From positions 1-64,000 of the forward strand of contig CAJWQX010000007.1 in NCBI GenBank assembly GCA_913045265.1: a DNA stretch of 64,000 bases. Reading direction: 5' to 3'. A program made the translations under genes and the position numbers. Each line of letters starts with the position of its first letter. Within the stretch, counting starts at the first letter, position 1. Below, one piece after another: positions 51,340 to 60,527 of the stretch. The DNA is from UBA11889 sp002313255 (GTDB taxonomy: Bacteria > Pseudomonadota > Gammaproteobacteria > Pseudomonadales > Azotimanducaceae). The notes beneath the pieces are model-generated. The model was given only the letters and a program-made list of their open reading frames with translations. It was not told the DNA's origin and did not search any database.

Positions 51340-52605
51340 ATGGCGGGACCACTAGAGGGAGTCTGTGTCATAGAACTTGCGTTAGCGATTCAAGGCCCGG
51401 CAGTGGGGTTTTTCTTCAGCGCCATGGGGGCGGACGTGGTCAAGGTTGAACCGCCGATGGGCGATGCGAGTCGATACCATCGAGGCGTCAACAACACCCT
51501 ACCCGCCGCAGCGTACGGTTCGCAGTTCGTTGCGATGAACAAGGGGAAACGCTCGGTTTCCGTGGACCTAAAAACGGATTTGGGGCTAGAGGTGATGGAA
51601 CGGTTGCTGGCGGGTGCCGATGTGTTTGTGAGCAATTATCGAGCGTCTGCGTTAGCCCGCATGGGGCTTGAACTAGAAGAGGTTACGAAGCGATATCCGA
51701 GACTGGTTGTGGGCCATGTGAATGGATTCGGACCCAAAGGACCTGAAGCGGATAAGGCCATGTTGGATGGAGCAGCGCAGGCGCGAGGGGGTATTACCGG
51801 TCTTTCGGGGGTGGGCGGCGAAGTTCCCATGCCGCCGGGGGCTACCGTTGCGGATCATGCGGGGGCGATGCAAACGGCGCTCGCCTGTGTCACGGCATTG
51901 TGTGCGCGCGCAAAAACGGGGCGTGGGCAGCTCGTTCAAACGTCTTCGTTGGGAGCACAACTGTGGCTACAAATGTGGGAGTTGCAGCACTCGTTCATGA
52001 CGGGTGTACCCCTCACCCGTGAAGGTTCGCATCATCCGAACCTCAAAGCGCCATACGGTGTGTACATGACTAGAGATGATGTGCCCATCATGTATGTGGC
52101 TGCGATGACCGACGTGTCATGGACCGCGTTTTGGTTGTTTGTCGACATGCCCGAGGCGTTGCTTCTTGAGCAATGGGACACGCCAGGAAAGCGAATCGGA
52201 GTTGCGGGATCTGATGATGGATTGGCCGAAATTCGCGATCTCATGACGACAGCGATTGCACTTCATACGATGGAAGAGTGGGAAGCGTTTTTCTCGACCG
52301 AACCGGAGATCATTTGGGAGCGGGTTCGTAATCACGAGGAAGTCCGTACTGATCCACAAAACATCGCTAACGACTACGTGGTCGATATCGATCTGCCGGG
52401 GTCAGGAAAAACATCGACTGTAGGGACGCTTATGGCGTTCAGCGATACCCCAACCAAAGCTGCAGGCCCACCGCCGCCACTGGGAGAACACACTGAAGAG
52501 GTGATGGCGGCGCTCGGTTTCGACTCAGCAGAAATCAAAAGCGTGCGGGATCACTCCGAAGCTGAGAAGGAAGCTATGTTGATTGCGCTGCTTGGTGACA
52601 ATTGA
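51340..52605 (+). CDS. Class III (CaiB/BaiF) CoA-transferase
   Basis: A 421-residue protein from the ATG at 51340, which has GGGGGA at good distance and gives the family start MAGPLEGVCVIELALAIQGP; an ATG at 51325 is possible. The catalytic Asp is kept as D143 in MLDGAAQARGG. Other family motifs are SVSVDLKTDLGLEVM, DVFVSNYRASALARMGL and the C-terminal LGEHTEEVMAALGF. It moves CoA between organic acids; the substrates are unknown. It leads a plus-strand unit with the small three-cysteine protein and the acyl-CoA synthetase. Confidence 0.92.
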   Translation: MAGPLEGVCVIELALAIQGPAVGFFFSAMGADVVKVEPPMGDASRYHRGVNNTLPAAAYGSQFVAMNKGKRSVSVDLKTDLGLEVMERLLAGADVFVSNYRASALARMGLELEEVTKRYPRLVVGHVNGFGPKGPEADKAMLDGAAQARGGITGLSGVGGEVPMPPGATVADHAGAMQTALACVTALCARAKTGRGQLVQTSSLGAQLWLQMWELQHSFMTGVPLTREGSHHPNLKAPYGVYMTRDDVPIMYVAAMTDVSWTAFWLFVDMPEALLLEQWDTPGKRIGVAGSDDGLAEIRDLMTTAIALHTMEEWEAFFSTEPEIIWERVRNHEEVRTDPQNIANDYVVDIDLPGSGKTSTVGTLMAFSDTPTKAAGPPPPLGEHTEEVMAALGFDSAEIKSVRDHSEAEKEAMLIALLGDN

Positions 52606-52648
52606 TTTTGTACAATCTCGGCTCAAGCGAAGGATAGGGGTAGCGGTG

Positions 52649-52954
52649 ATGGCAGCCTTAGCGGCAGGTAAGCGATTAAAAAGTGCAGTTTGTGCGACGG
52701 AAATTATGGTCATTGCGGCGCCCGATGGGGAGGTCGAGTTGGAGTGCGGTGGTGTACCCATGACGGACGGGGAGGGCAATACCGGGGGCAGTGTCGATGC
52801 TAACTATGCTGAAGGCACGGCATTGGGCAAGCGTTACGTAAACGAAGACGGTGGCCTTGAGCTGTTGTGCGTCAAACCGGGTGATGGCTCGCTATCGACG
52901 GGCGGAGAAGCACTGAAGGTCAAGGACGCCAAGAAGTTGCCTAAGACGGACTAG
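52649..52954 (+). CDS. Small three-cysteine protein of unknown function, conserved-looking
   Basis: A 101-residue protein from the ATG at 52649, with AAGGATAGGGG upstream. Three cysteines stand in fixed-looking motifs: LKSAVCATEIMVI (C15), VELECGGVPM (C33) and GLELLCVKPGDGSL (C74), with GKRYVNEDGG between them. I recall similar small hypothetical proteins with the SAVC, CGG-x-PM and LC-x-K motifs next to acyl-CoA ligases and CoA-transferases in other bacteria, notably actinobacteria; this is from memory. It lies between a CoA-transferase and an acyl-CoA synthetase in one unit. The cysteines may bind metal or act in redox chemistry; no function is known to me. Confidence 0.75.
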   Translation: MAALAAGKRLKSAVCATEIMVIAAPDGEVELECGGVPMTDGEGNTGGSVDANYAEGTALGKRYVNEDGGLELLCVKPGDGSLSTGGEALKVKDAKKLPKTD

Positions 52955-53033
52955 TATTACTCCGTGTCCATTCGATCGTGAAGGTCGAGAAGCGGGCTCG
53001 AAGATACCGGTACGAACGGAAGAAGGACCGACC

Positions 53034-54539
53034 ATGAACATCATGATGCTGTTGGAGATGGCCGTGTCCGGGTGTCCGGAAAGGGTCGCTTTTGTTGATC
53101 CAGAGATGGACGCATCGATCAGTTACCAAGAACTCTTTGATTCGGCGGGCAACATAGCTTCGATCCTTGGAGCCACGGATGTCGCGCGGTTTGCGATGCT
53201 CGACGTCTCTAATATCGGTATCCCCATCGGCCTCTTTGCGAGCAGTTGGGCTGGAATACCCTATGTACCTCTCAACTATCGCCTCACCGATCCTGAGATC
53301 GAAAGCCTTCTCGACCGAATTACCCCGGCGTATCTGGTCACCGAACCGGAGAGGGTCGCAGGGTTCCACGATCGGAAGGGGGTCCAAGTATCGTCTCGCA
53401 GCGATTTTGTTGCGCTTGCTCGTGAAACGGAGGGAACACCGGATGCCTGGTCGATGGACCCTGAAGACACGGCCGTTTTGCTGTTCACCAGCGGAACGAC
53501 GGGGGCGCCAAAAGCTGCCGTACTGCGACAAAAACACCTCGTATCGTACATTCTCGGATCAGTCGAGTTCATGGGAGCTGACGAAGAGGAGGCAGCGCTG
53601 GTGTGCGTTCCGCCGTACCACATTGCTGGGATTGCAGCAGTCTTAAGCTCGGTTTATTCCGGTCGAAGAGTCGTTCAACTGGCGAATTTCAGTGCCGAGA
53701 AATGGGTTCAGTTAGCGCGTGACGAGAAGATCACGACGGCGTTCGTTGTGCCGACCATGCTCTCGCGTATTGTCGAAGAGCTTGCTGGTGCCACGAACGC
53801 GGACATGCCGCATCTGCAGTCGCTTTCATACGGTGGCGGAAAAATGCCGCTCTCAGTGATTCAGCGCGCGATGGAATTATTTCCGGGGACCGATTTTACG
53901 AATGCCTATGGACTCACCGAAACGAGTTCAACCATTACCGTTTTGGGACCGGATGAACACCGACTTGCCTCCGCGAGCGATGAGGAAGACGTCCAGCGTC
54001 GCTTAGTTTCGGTAGGCGCTCCACTACCCGGTATCGAACTTGAAATACGCGACGAGGAGGGAGCCGTGCAACCTGCTGGTTCGCGTGGAGAGATCCACGT
54101 ACGAGGCGAGCAAGTCTCGGGGGAATATGAAGGGCGTGGAAGCGTCGTCGATAGCGATGGCTGGTTCCCGACCCGAGATGCTGGTTTCGTTGATGGCGAA
54201 GGTTTCCTGTTTATCGATGGACGAGCAGACGATGTTATTGTCCGGGGCGGCGAAAACATGTCCCCGGGCGAAATTGAGGACGTCCTACTCGAGCATCCGG
54301 CGGTCAGCGATGCTGCGGTGGTGGGTATCCCGAGCGAAGAATGGGGTGAAGCCGTGGTCGCCGCTATCGTTATTTCGGATGCGGTGACGACGGAAGAACT
54401 GCAAGCCTGGGTCAAAGACCAAATGCGTTCGTCTCGCGTGCCGGAGCGGCTGGAATTCTGGGACGAACTGCCTTACAACGAGACTGGGAAATTACTCCGT
54501 CGGGTAGTAAAAGAAAGGCTAGCGCAGCTGATCGATTAG
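53034..54539 (+). CDS. Acyl-CoA synthetase (AMP-forming)
   Basis: A 501-residue member of the ANL superfamily that activates a carboxylic acid to its CoA thioester with ATP. The AMP-binding P-loop LLFTSGTTGAPKAAV starts near residue 149; YGLTETSSTI is the A5 motif; TRDAGFVDGEGFLFIDGRADDVIVRGGEN is the hinge and A8 region; the C-terminal lysine lies in LPYNETGKLLRRV. AGAAGGA precedes the ATG. It is the last gene of the unit starting at 51340 and supplies the acyl-CoA that this region presumably works on. The specificity is not readable. Confidence 0.93.
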   Translation: MNIMMLLEMAVSGCPERVAFVDPEMDASISYQELFDSAGNIASILGATDVARFAMLDVSNIGIPIGLFASSWAGIPYVPLNYRLTDPEIESLLDRITPAYLVTEPERVAGFHDRKGVQVSSRSDFVALARETEGTPDAWSMDPEDTAVLLFTSGTTGAPKAAVLRQKHLVSYILGSVEFMGADEEEAALVCVPPYHIAGIAAVLSSVYSGRRVVQLANFSAEKWVQLARDEKITTAFVVPTMLSRIVEELAGATNADMPHLQSLSYGGGKMPLSVIQRAMELFPGTDFTNAYGLTETSSTITVLGPDEHRLASASDEEDVQRRLVSVGAPLPGIELEIRDEEGAVQPAGSRGEIHVRGEQVSGEYEGRGSVVDSDGWFPTRDAGFVDGEGFLFIDGRADDVIVRGGENMSPGEIEDVLLEHPAVSDAAVVGIPSEEWGEAVVAAIVISDAVTTEELQAWVKDQMRSSRVPERLEFWDELPYNETGKLLRRVVKERLAQLID

Positions 54540-55765
54540 GTGGGAGGGCGATCTACGATGACGCCCGAACTTTCTAGTTCTAGGATTCTTTCGTCCGAAT
54601 AACCCAGCCACTCGCTTAGTATCTCGTGATTGTTTTCCCCTAACTTTGGGCAGGACGTCCAGTCGGCGCTCGAAATCCCGTTCATTTTGATTGGATTTCC
54701 GGGAATGGGGGTCGGTCCGCGCTCGATCGGTACGAAAAAATTACGAGCGATGGTCTGTGGATCGGACGTCATATCGGGTGTGGCACTCACCGGGCCAGCT
54801 GGGATATTTGCTTCTTGGAGAATAGCTGTCGCCTCGGTTTTACTGTAACGCTGTGTCCACGTTTCGATTAGCTGATCAATTGTGTGATGTGTCTCGACGC
54901 GTTCTTCGAGACCTGCGGTCGCATCAAGGGATCCTGGGATTGTCGTGCAGATCGCTTGCCAATCCCGATCGTCTCGGCAAGCAATGGCTACCCAGTCGTC
55001 GTTTCCAGCACAACGGTAAACGCCGCAGGGGGCCATGTTGGGATGACGGTTACCGAACCTTTCCACCGATTCACCTAGCTGATGTTCAATCAGCCAAGGT
55101 CCACAAAAGGCAGTCGCTCCTTCGTGTAGGGACATTTCGACCAGCGCGCCACGCCCAGTTTGCTGGCGCCTTCGTAATGCCGTTACGACGGCCGATGTTG
55201 CGTTGAGGGCGGCGATCGGGTCGGGCAACGCCATTGCCGTGTTCCGCGGTTCATCGGGCCCGTACCCCATGACGTCGGTCAGCCCGGAAAGCGGTTCGAC
55301 CGTCGGTCCGAAAGCCACGCGATTTCTATAGGGTCCGTCCATACCGTAACCGGGCATGCTGACGTAGATGATTTTCGGGTTCGCTTCGGATAGCACCGGA
55401 TAATCGAGACGCAAAGAAGGCATCGCCCGAGCGCTGAAATTTTCCATGACGACGTCTGCGTTTTTCACGAGTTCCAGAAACGTGGCCCGTCCTTCACCGG
55501 TCTTGAGGTTTACGGCCACACTCTTCTTATTGCGCTGTAATTTTACGAATACGGCGTTGACGTTGTAGGGATCGTCTCCGGGAGTACCACCGATCCAACC
55601 CCCGATTGGTGTCGCCCGACCGTAACTGCGGGGTCCTCGACCTGTAGGTGATTCAATCTTCACAACGTCTGCACCCAAGTCGGCGAGGATGCGGGTTGCA
55701 AGGGGTCCCGCCCAAACGTGCGTTAGATCGAGGATGCGGATCCCGTTTAATGGTCCTTTAGCCAT
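54536..55765 (-). CDS. Class III (CaiB/BaiF) CoA-transferase family protein lacking the usual Asp
   Basis: A 409-residue protein from the ATG at 55765 (MAKGPLNGIRILDLTHVWAGP); the frame is open 14 codons further. Motifs include LADLGADVVKIESP, VAVNLKTGEGR and VVMENFSARAMPSL. At the catalytic site it reads AFGPTVEPLSG at 151-161, so Gly is where the Asp should be and Glu replaces the usual Gln. It overlaps the upstream CoA-transferase gene by 8 bases and converges with the synthetase (4-base overlap). It may need a partner subunit or act differently. Confidence 0.9.
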   Translation of the reverse strand: MAKGPLNGIRILDLTHVWAGPLATRILADLGADVVKIESPTGRGPRSYGRATPIGGWIGGTPGDDPYNVNAVFVKLQRNKKSVAVNLKTGEGRATFLELVKNADVVMENFSARAMPSLRLDYPVLSEANPKIIYVSMPGYGMDGPYRNRVAFGPTVEPLSGLTDVMGYGPDEPRNTAMALPDPIAALNATSAVVTALRRRQQTGRGALVEMSLHEGATAFCGPWLIEHQLGESVERFGNRHPNMAPCGVYRCAGNDDWVAIACRDDRDWQAICTTIPGSLDATAGLEERVETHHTIDQLIETWTQRYSKTEATAILQEANIPAGPVSATPDMTSDPQTIARNFFVPIERGPTPIPGNPIKMNGISSADWTSCPKLGENNHEILSEWLGYSDERILELESSGVIVDRPPT

Positions 55766-56783
55766 GGGCTGATTCGGGCTCGGTAAGCTGAAGCTCAGTA
55801 AGAGCATCCCCGTGGATCTTCCACGCGGGTCGGGGCGATTGGATGGTCGAGCGTCCGTTGGTGACGGAGTGCCAAAACTCGCGTTGTTTAAGGTGCGGGT
55901 CGTCTAATACTTCGGACAGGGTGTGCACCACACCGACGGGGACTCGACATTCAGCGGCCCGATGTTCGATCTCGGAGCGGGTCATGTGCGCAATCGTGTC
56001 TGCAATGATTCTGTGCAGTACGTCCCGGTTTTGCGAACGAAGATCGTTACTTTTGAAACGCTCGTCGATGAGTAGTTCGGGACGCTTTAAGAAAATGGCG
56101 AAAGCGTCCCAAAAGGTTGGAACGATGTTGAGATATGCCCAACCGTCCATACACCGGAATAAGTTGGTCGGCACGACGGTCCAGAAGTCGTTGCCATGTC
56201 TGGATCGAATGGTCTTGGCACAGTGCCACATCACTGTGGTGAACTGACTCAACGCCATCACGACCTCGAGCATGCCGATGTCGATAGTGTTTTTCTGCTT
56301 AGCGATACGACATGCATTGGCCGCCGTGTAAGCGAACGCTCCACTTTGAAATTCCGGATAGTGCCCGGGCAACGTAAGCGGTGCGCGATCCGGATCTCCC
56401 ATTAGGTTTGTATACCCACCCATCGCCAAGATCACGCTAGGGGTTGCTTGCCAGTTGCGCTTGGGACCGGTCGCGCCAAACGGCGTGATCGAAACCTTGA
56501 CTGGAGTCTGCCAGCCGTTAAATCCAAGCGCTACAAGCGAATCTGCGGTAGCGGCCTCCGCAATAACAATATCCGCTTCAGCTGCGAGTTGAGCGATTAA
56601 GCTGGGATCGCTGGTATCGACGCGGCGCTTGGCGGCATGCAGGTAGTAATCAGAGGCGGCTTGACTGACCCAACCCGGGGACGCCGGCGGCGATTCGATC
56701 CGGACGACGTCGTATCCGGATTGTGCAAAAAGCCGCCCGCAATAGCCGGCCGCAAAACCACCGATTTCAAGTACGCGATCCAT
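55758..56783 (-). CDS. Short class III CoA-transferase family protein lacking the usual Asp
   Basis: A 341-residue protein, some 60-80 residues shorter than family norm. It starts MDRVLEIGGFAAGYCGRLFAQSGYDVVRIE, directly in the first Rossmann motif. The catalytic region is ITPFGATGPKRNWQATPSVILAMGGYT, with no Asp at the expected place. The C-terminal part (SEVLDDPHLKQREFWHSV) is normal. It lies between an enoyl-CoA hydratase gene (12 bases upstream) and another CoA-transferase (8-base overlap). A heteromer with the adjacent protein is a plausible inference, as known for some class III enzymes. Confidence 0.85.
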   Translation of the reverse strand: MDRVLEIGGFAAGYCGRLFAQSGYDVVRIESPPASPGWVSQAASDYYLHAAKRRVDTSDPSLIAQLAAEADIVIAEAATADSLVALGFNGWQTPVKVSITPFGATGPKRNWQATPSVILAMGGYTNLMGDPDRAPLTLPGHYPEFQSGAFAYTAANACRIAKQKNTIDIGMLEVVMALSQFTTVMWHCAKTIRSRHGNDFWTVVPTNLFRCMDGWAYLNIVPTFWDAFAIFLKRPELLIDERFKSNDLRSQNRDVLHRIIADTIAHMTRSEIEHRAAECRVPVGVVHTLSEVLDDPHLKQREFWHSVTNGRSTIQSPRPAWKIHGDALTELQLTEPESAHG

Positions 56784-56795
56784 CGTATAGGTCAG

Positions 56796-57761
56796 TTAAT
56801 CGACGATCTCATCGACCAATCCCCATGACATCGCAGTTTCGGCGTCGATGCGTGCACCGGTCAACGCCCAAGCCGCCATTCGATGGCGGCCGATTCGTGG
56901 AAGGATGCTCGCGGTGCCACCCGCGCCAGGAATGAGGCCCATGGATACCTCTGGCAACTCGAAAAAAGCATCTCGCCGGGCACGCACCTGGTGTGCAAAC
57001 GCTGGCAATTCGATTCCAGCGCCGATACAAGCTCCGTGCACGTGTACCTCGATTCGGTCGTGAAGACTTGCCATCAAACTTCCGGCACTACGGGCAACAC
57101 GAGAAACGTGAGCGAGACCCGCGTCGGTGGCTTCGCCAAATTCGTCGAGATCGCCGCCCGCACTGAAGCACGATCCTGCCCCTCGCAAAGTCGCTTTGTG
57201 GATTCCGGAATCGAACGAGAGCAAGGACAAGGCGGCGCATAAGGCATCCCGCATCTCAGCGCTATAGGCGTTTCGTTTCTCCGGTCGATTCAGTGTAAGC
57301 AACAGTTCGTTGTCGATACGTTCAACGGTCACCGCGGGTTCATCGCAAGTGGGTGAAGATTTGCGCGGTTCGCGTGAGCGGATCCAGCGCTGAAACTCGC
57401 TTCCGTGTTGTAAAGTTGAATAGGCTAGAGACTCGGCGACAAGCCGTTGCGGGATAGAGATGCTCTCGTTGTAACGGAGCAAGTGGACTAAGACTGCGGA
57501 GGCAATAGGATTGTTTGAAATCGCACGTTCAACCGCCTGGGCCTGCTCTCTATTTGGGACAACCACGTCTGCGAGTGGCGGCGGAATGGGGTCTTCGCTG
57601 ATTGCAATGACGGGGCACGGGGGAAGATGTGGCGGAAGCGGGATGGTCCCATCTACTTCAACCAGCACGTAAGGATTGTCGCAAAACAGGGAAAATTCTT
57701 CCGCTGAGGCGGCCGAGTACAATCGAGCGCTAAGCTCAGACAGCAACATTGGCTCGTTCAA
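56796..57761 (-). CDS. Enoyl-CoA hydratase/isomerase with N-terminal extra domain
   Basis: A 321-residue protein. Residues 145-321 are a crotonase domain: RIDNELLLTLNRPEKRNAYSAEMRD, the oxyanion motif GAGSCFSAGGDLDEFG, and HGACIGAGIELPAFAHQVRA with LPEVSMGLIPGAGGTASILPRIG. Residues 1-130 look like a degenerate crotonase-like half (VLVEVDGTIPLPPHLPPCPVIAIS, then NNPIASAVLVHLLR). It ends early compared with full crotonases. It leads the unit with the two CoA-transferases at 54536-56783 and is divergent from the amidohydrolase. Confidence 0.85.
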   Translation of the reverse strand: MNEPMLLSELSARLYSAASAEEFSLFCDNPYVLVEVDGTIPLPPHLPPCPVIAISEDPIPPPLADVVVPNREQAQAVERAISNNPIASAVLVHLLRYNESISIPQRLVAESLAYSTLQHGSEFQRWIRSREPRKSSPTCDEPAVTVERIDNELLLTLNRPEKRNAYSAEMRDALCAALSLLSFDSGIHKATLRGAGSCFSAGGDLDEFGEATDAGLAHVSRVARSAGSLMASLHDRIEVHVHGACIGAGIELPAFAHQVRARRDAFFELPEVSMGLIPGAGGTASILPRIGRHRMAAWALTGARIDAETAMSWGLVDEIVD

Positions 57762-57905
57762 AGGTGCACCTTTGTCGATGGCAGAGAACGGTGATTATGC
57801 ACAAACGGGGGCGCAGATCGGGTATACCACGATACGATCAGCACATGGGTCGAGTAGCCCGACGATAATTCGCGGGTATACATTGGCGGGATTGCGGAGT
57901 CGTTG

Positions 57906-59231
57906 ATGTTGTTAATACGTAACGCCGAAGTCGAGGGTAGACGTGGTTTGGACGTCTTTTCCCACGACGGAAAAATCCGCGACATTGGACAAAATCTCGT
58001 GCACCCGGATGCTGAGACCGTTGAAGCGGATGGCGGCGTTTTATTACCTGGTTTGCACGATCATCATGTGCACCTATTTGCGCTCGCAGCGGCACGGCGC
58101 TCGGTTCCTTGTGGCCCTCCGGAAGTGGGCGATGATGAGATGTTGGCAACAGTCCTTCGAAATGCCGAAGATTCAACGGACGGCTGGATTCGGGGCGTTG
58201 GGTATCATGAATCCGTTGCCGGCATGCTCGACCGGCATACGCTCGATACCATGGTGCCGGAACGACCGATTCGTATCCAACACCGATCAGGGAAGATGTG
58301 GTTTATGAATTCATTAGCGCTTCAAGCGCTCGGTCTGAACGAGAGTAACGGTCAGTTATTCCGCAAAGATGCGTGGGTTCGCGAGCGCCTCGGCTCGGCA
58401 GGCGATCATTGGGTAGATGTTGCTGCCGCGTCCCGACTACTCGCTAGCTATGGCGTCACCGGAATCACGGACGCGACGGCTTCGAACGACGCTGACGTCG
58501 AACGCGACTGGTCGGATATCGACGTGAGTCAGTGGGTACGACTGATGGGGAACGAGGACCTGGGTCATGGTGCGTTGAAAATCATGCTCGACGACTATGC
58601 GCTACCCGAAATCGAAGAGTTTCAGCAACGCGTCCGTGCAGCCCACGAGCGCGGACGCCCAGTCGCCATACACTGCGTGACCCGCACGGAATTGGTGTAT
58701 GCGCTATCCGCACTGACGGAGGTAGGTTCACTTTCGGGCGATCGGATCGAACACGCGTCGGTCGTGGATGAATCGACGCTGGACTTAATGCAACGAGTCG
58801 GTGTCTGCGTAGTCACTCAGCCTAACTTCTTGGTTGAACGCGGCGACCAGTATTTGAAAGACGTTGACGCACAACAACTCAAATTTCTTTATCGCGCAAA
58901 AAGTTTTCTTGACGTGGGAATTCCGCTTGGTGGTGGTACCGATGCACCGTTTGGAGGCGCCGATCCATGGGCTGCGATGCATGCAGCCGTTCACCGTGAA
59001 ACCGCGTTGGGCGAGGTTATCGGTGAGCGAGAAAAACTATCACCGGAACAGGCGATCGGCATGTTCACCTCCTCGGCGGAGGCGCCGGGGGGTCCATCGC
59101 GACAGATCTCTCCGGGTCGAACGGCAGACCTTTGTTTACTCGCAAGGCCTTGGTCTGAAGCCCGTACCCGGCTTTCGAGCGACGATGTGGCGATGACTGT
59201 GATGGGGGGAACTGTTACCTATCGACGTTAA
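57906..59231 (+). CDS. Amidohydrolase family 3 (YtcJ-like)
   Basis: A 441-residue protein from the ATG at 57906, with GGAG six bases upstream. The metal site begins HDHHVH at residues 51-56 after DGGVLLPGL; further ligands lie in AIHCVTRTELV and DRIEHASVVDESTL, and the late Asp in GGGTDAPFGGADPWAAM. The C-terminal GRTADLCLL returns to the small beta domain. Such enzymes hydrolyse amides or related C-N bonds, so it might release a carboxylic acid for the CoA pathway (inference). Confidence 0.92.
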   Translation: MLLIRNAEVEGRRGLDVFSHDGKIRDIGQNLVHPDAETVEADGGVLLPGLHDHHVHLFALAAARRSVPCGPPEVGDDEMLATVLRNAEDSTDGWIRGVGYHESVAGMLDRHTLDTMVPERPIRIQHRSGKMWFMNSLALQALGLNESNGQLFRKDAWVRERLGSAGDHWVDVAAASRLLASYGVTGITDATASNDADVERDWSDIDVSQWVRLMGNEDLGHGALKIMLDDYALPEIEEFQQRVRAAHERGRPVAIHCVTRTELVYALSALTEVGSLSGDRIEHASVVDESTLDLMQRVGVCVVTQPNFLVERGDQYLKDVDAQQLKFLYRAKSFLDVGIPLGGGTDAPFGGADPWAAMHAAVHRETALGEVIGEREKLSPEQAIGMFTSSAEAPGGPSRQISPGRTADLCLLARPWSEARTRLSSDDVAMTVMGGTVTYRR

Positions 59232-59300
59232 TCGCGTCCCAGCGTAGACCCGGGGGGAAGCGTTTTTACCCTCCCTTGTTTGTTAATTCTGGAAAAACGG

Positions 59301-60527
59301 TTACGGATCGAGTGCGGCAAGCACTTCGTCGGTATGTTCACCCAGTTTGGGAGCGGGTCGATAGATCGACCATGGCGTTTTTTCGAACCGGTAAGGCGCT
59401 CCGGGGTACGTGATCGTGCGGTCAATGTCCTCGTGACGTACCGGAACGTGGAAACCGCGTTCCTTGAAGTGCTCATCCTCGAATGCTTCCTCGGGCGAGT
59501 TGACGGCACCGGCGGCAAGTCCGGCACGTTGACAACCGAGAAAGAAGTCTTGCGCCGAAACGCTTGACGCGATCAACTGCAGCGCCGCGCGACCGGCTCC
59601 GAAAATCGCCGTGATGGCATCGTCTTGACCGATAAGAGATAGATCAAACGGCCCCTGCCACTCGGCGCCCATTTCGAGAAAGACCGCTTCTGGAAGTTGC
59701 TGTTCGAGTCCGAGACTATTAAGCCAGTCGTATAAAGCCTCGAATTCATGGGGAAATCGGGGCGGAACGCCCGTATTTGCGTAGCGTCCGTCGGCACATA
59801 GTTGCTGGGTTTCGCCTGATGGACTAACGGACGCGTGGCGCCCGGTTTGTCGCTGTACGGTCTTTTGCGCCACGAGCCAGGAGTAGGTCGCGGCTTCGGT
59901 CGATACGTTGGAGGCTGCGGTCATGGACACATCGATGAACTGCCCCTCCCCTGATACACCGCGATAGAGTAGAGCGGTCAGGGCCGACAGGTAGGCAAAG
60001 TGAGCCGCTGTCTGATAACCCTGTAGTGGACCCCGAATCGGAGGGAGTGAGTGGTCGTCGTAACCGCAACTCCATGGTGGTCCAGATGTTGCCATGATGG
60101 TCAGGTCCGTCGCTGGTAGATCACTCCGTGGATCGTTTCGACCGTGGGTCGTTACCGCGATGTGGATAAGATCGGGTTTGATTTCGGACAAGGTGGGGTA
60201 ATCGAGCTGCAATTTCGAGAGCCGATCGCGCGGTTCTGCTTCGATCAGCACATCTGTTGTTGCGATGAGCTTTCGAAAAGTCTCGGCACCGTCGGGGTCT
60301 TCTAGGTCCAGGGTGATGGCACGTTTGCTGCTGTGGTAGTGCCACCAGTAGAGGCTGCGGTCCGGACCCGGTTTGTTGTCGAGAAACGGTGGGTAGTCTC
60401 GACTTGGATCCCCGCCGGGTGGTTCAGCCAAAATCAGGTCAGCGCCCATGTCGGCCATCAATTTACCAGCGAATGCGATACGCTCATTAGCCAGTTCGAC
60501 GATCCGCAAACCGCTAAGGGCTGTCAT
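59301..60527 (-). CDS. Class III (CaiB/BaiF) CoA-transferase, Asp retained
   Basis: A 408-residue protein: MTALSGLRIVELANERIAFAGKLMADMGADLI is the first Rossmann region. The catalytic Asp is probably D141 in LPATDLTIMATSG. RAITLDLEDPDGAETF, DVLIEAEPRDRL and the end APKLGEHTDEVLAALDP are normal. The start overlaps the stop of the upstream CoA-transferase gene by 4 bases (ATGA), making it the third of three consecutive CoA-transferases. The substrate is unknown. Confidence 0.9.
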   Translation of the reverse strand: MTALSGLRIVELANERIAFAGKLMADMGADLILAEPPGGDPSRDYPPFLDNKPGPDRSLYWWHYHSSKRAITLDLEDPDGAETFRKLIATTDVLIEAEPRDRLSKLQLDYPTLSEIKPDLIHIAVTTHGRNDPRSDLPATDLTIMATSGPPWSCGYDDHSLPPIRGPLQGYQTAAHFAYLSALTALLYRGVSGEGQFIDVSMTAASNVSTEAATYSWLVAQKTVQRQTGRHASVSPSGETQQLCADGRYANTGVPPRFPHEFEALYDWLNSLGLEQQLPEAVFLEMGAEWQGPFDLSLIGQDDAITAIFGAGRAALQLIASSVSAQDFFLGCQRAGLAAGAVNSPEEAFEDEHFKERGFHVPVRHEDIDRTITYPGAPYRFEKTPWSIYRPAPKLGEHTDEVLAALDP

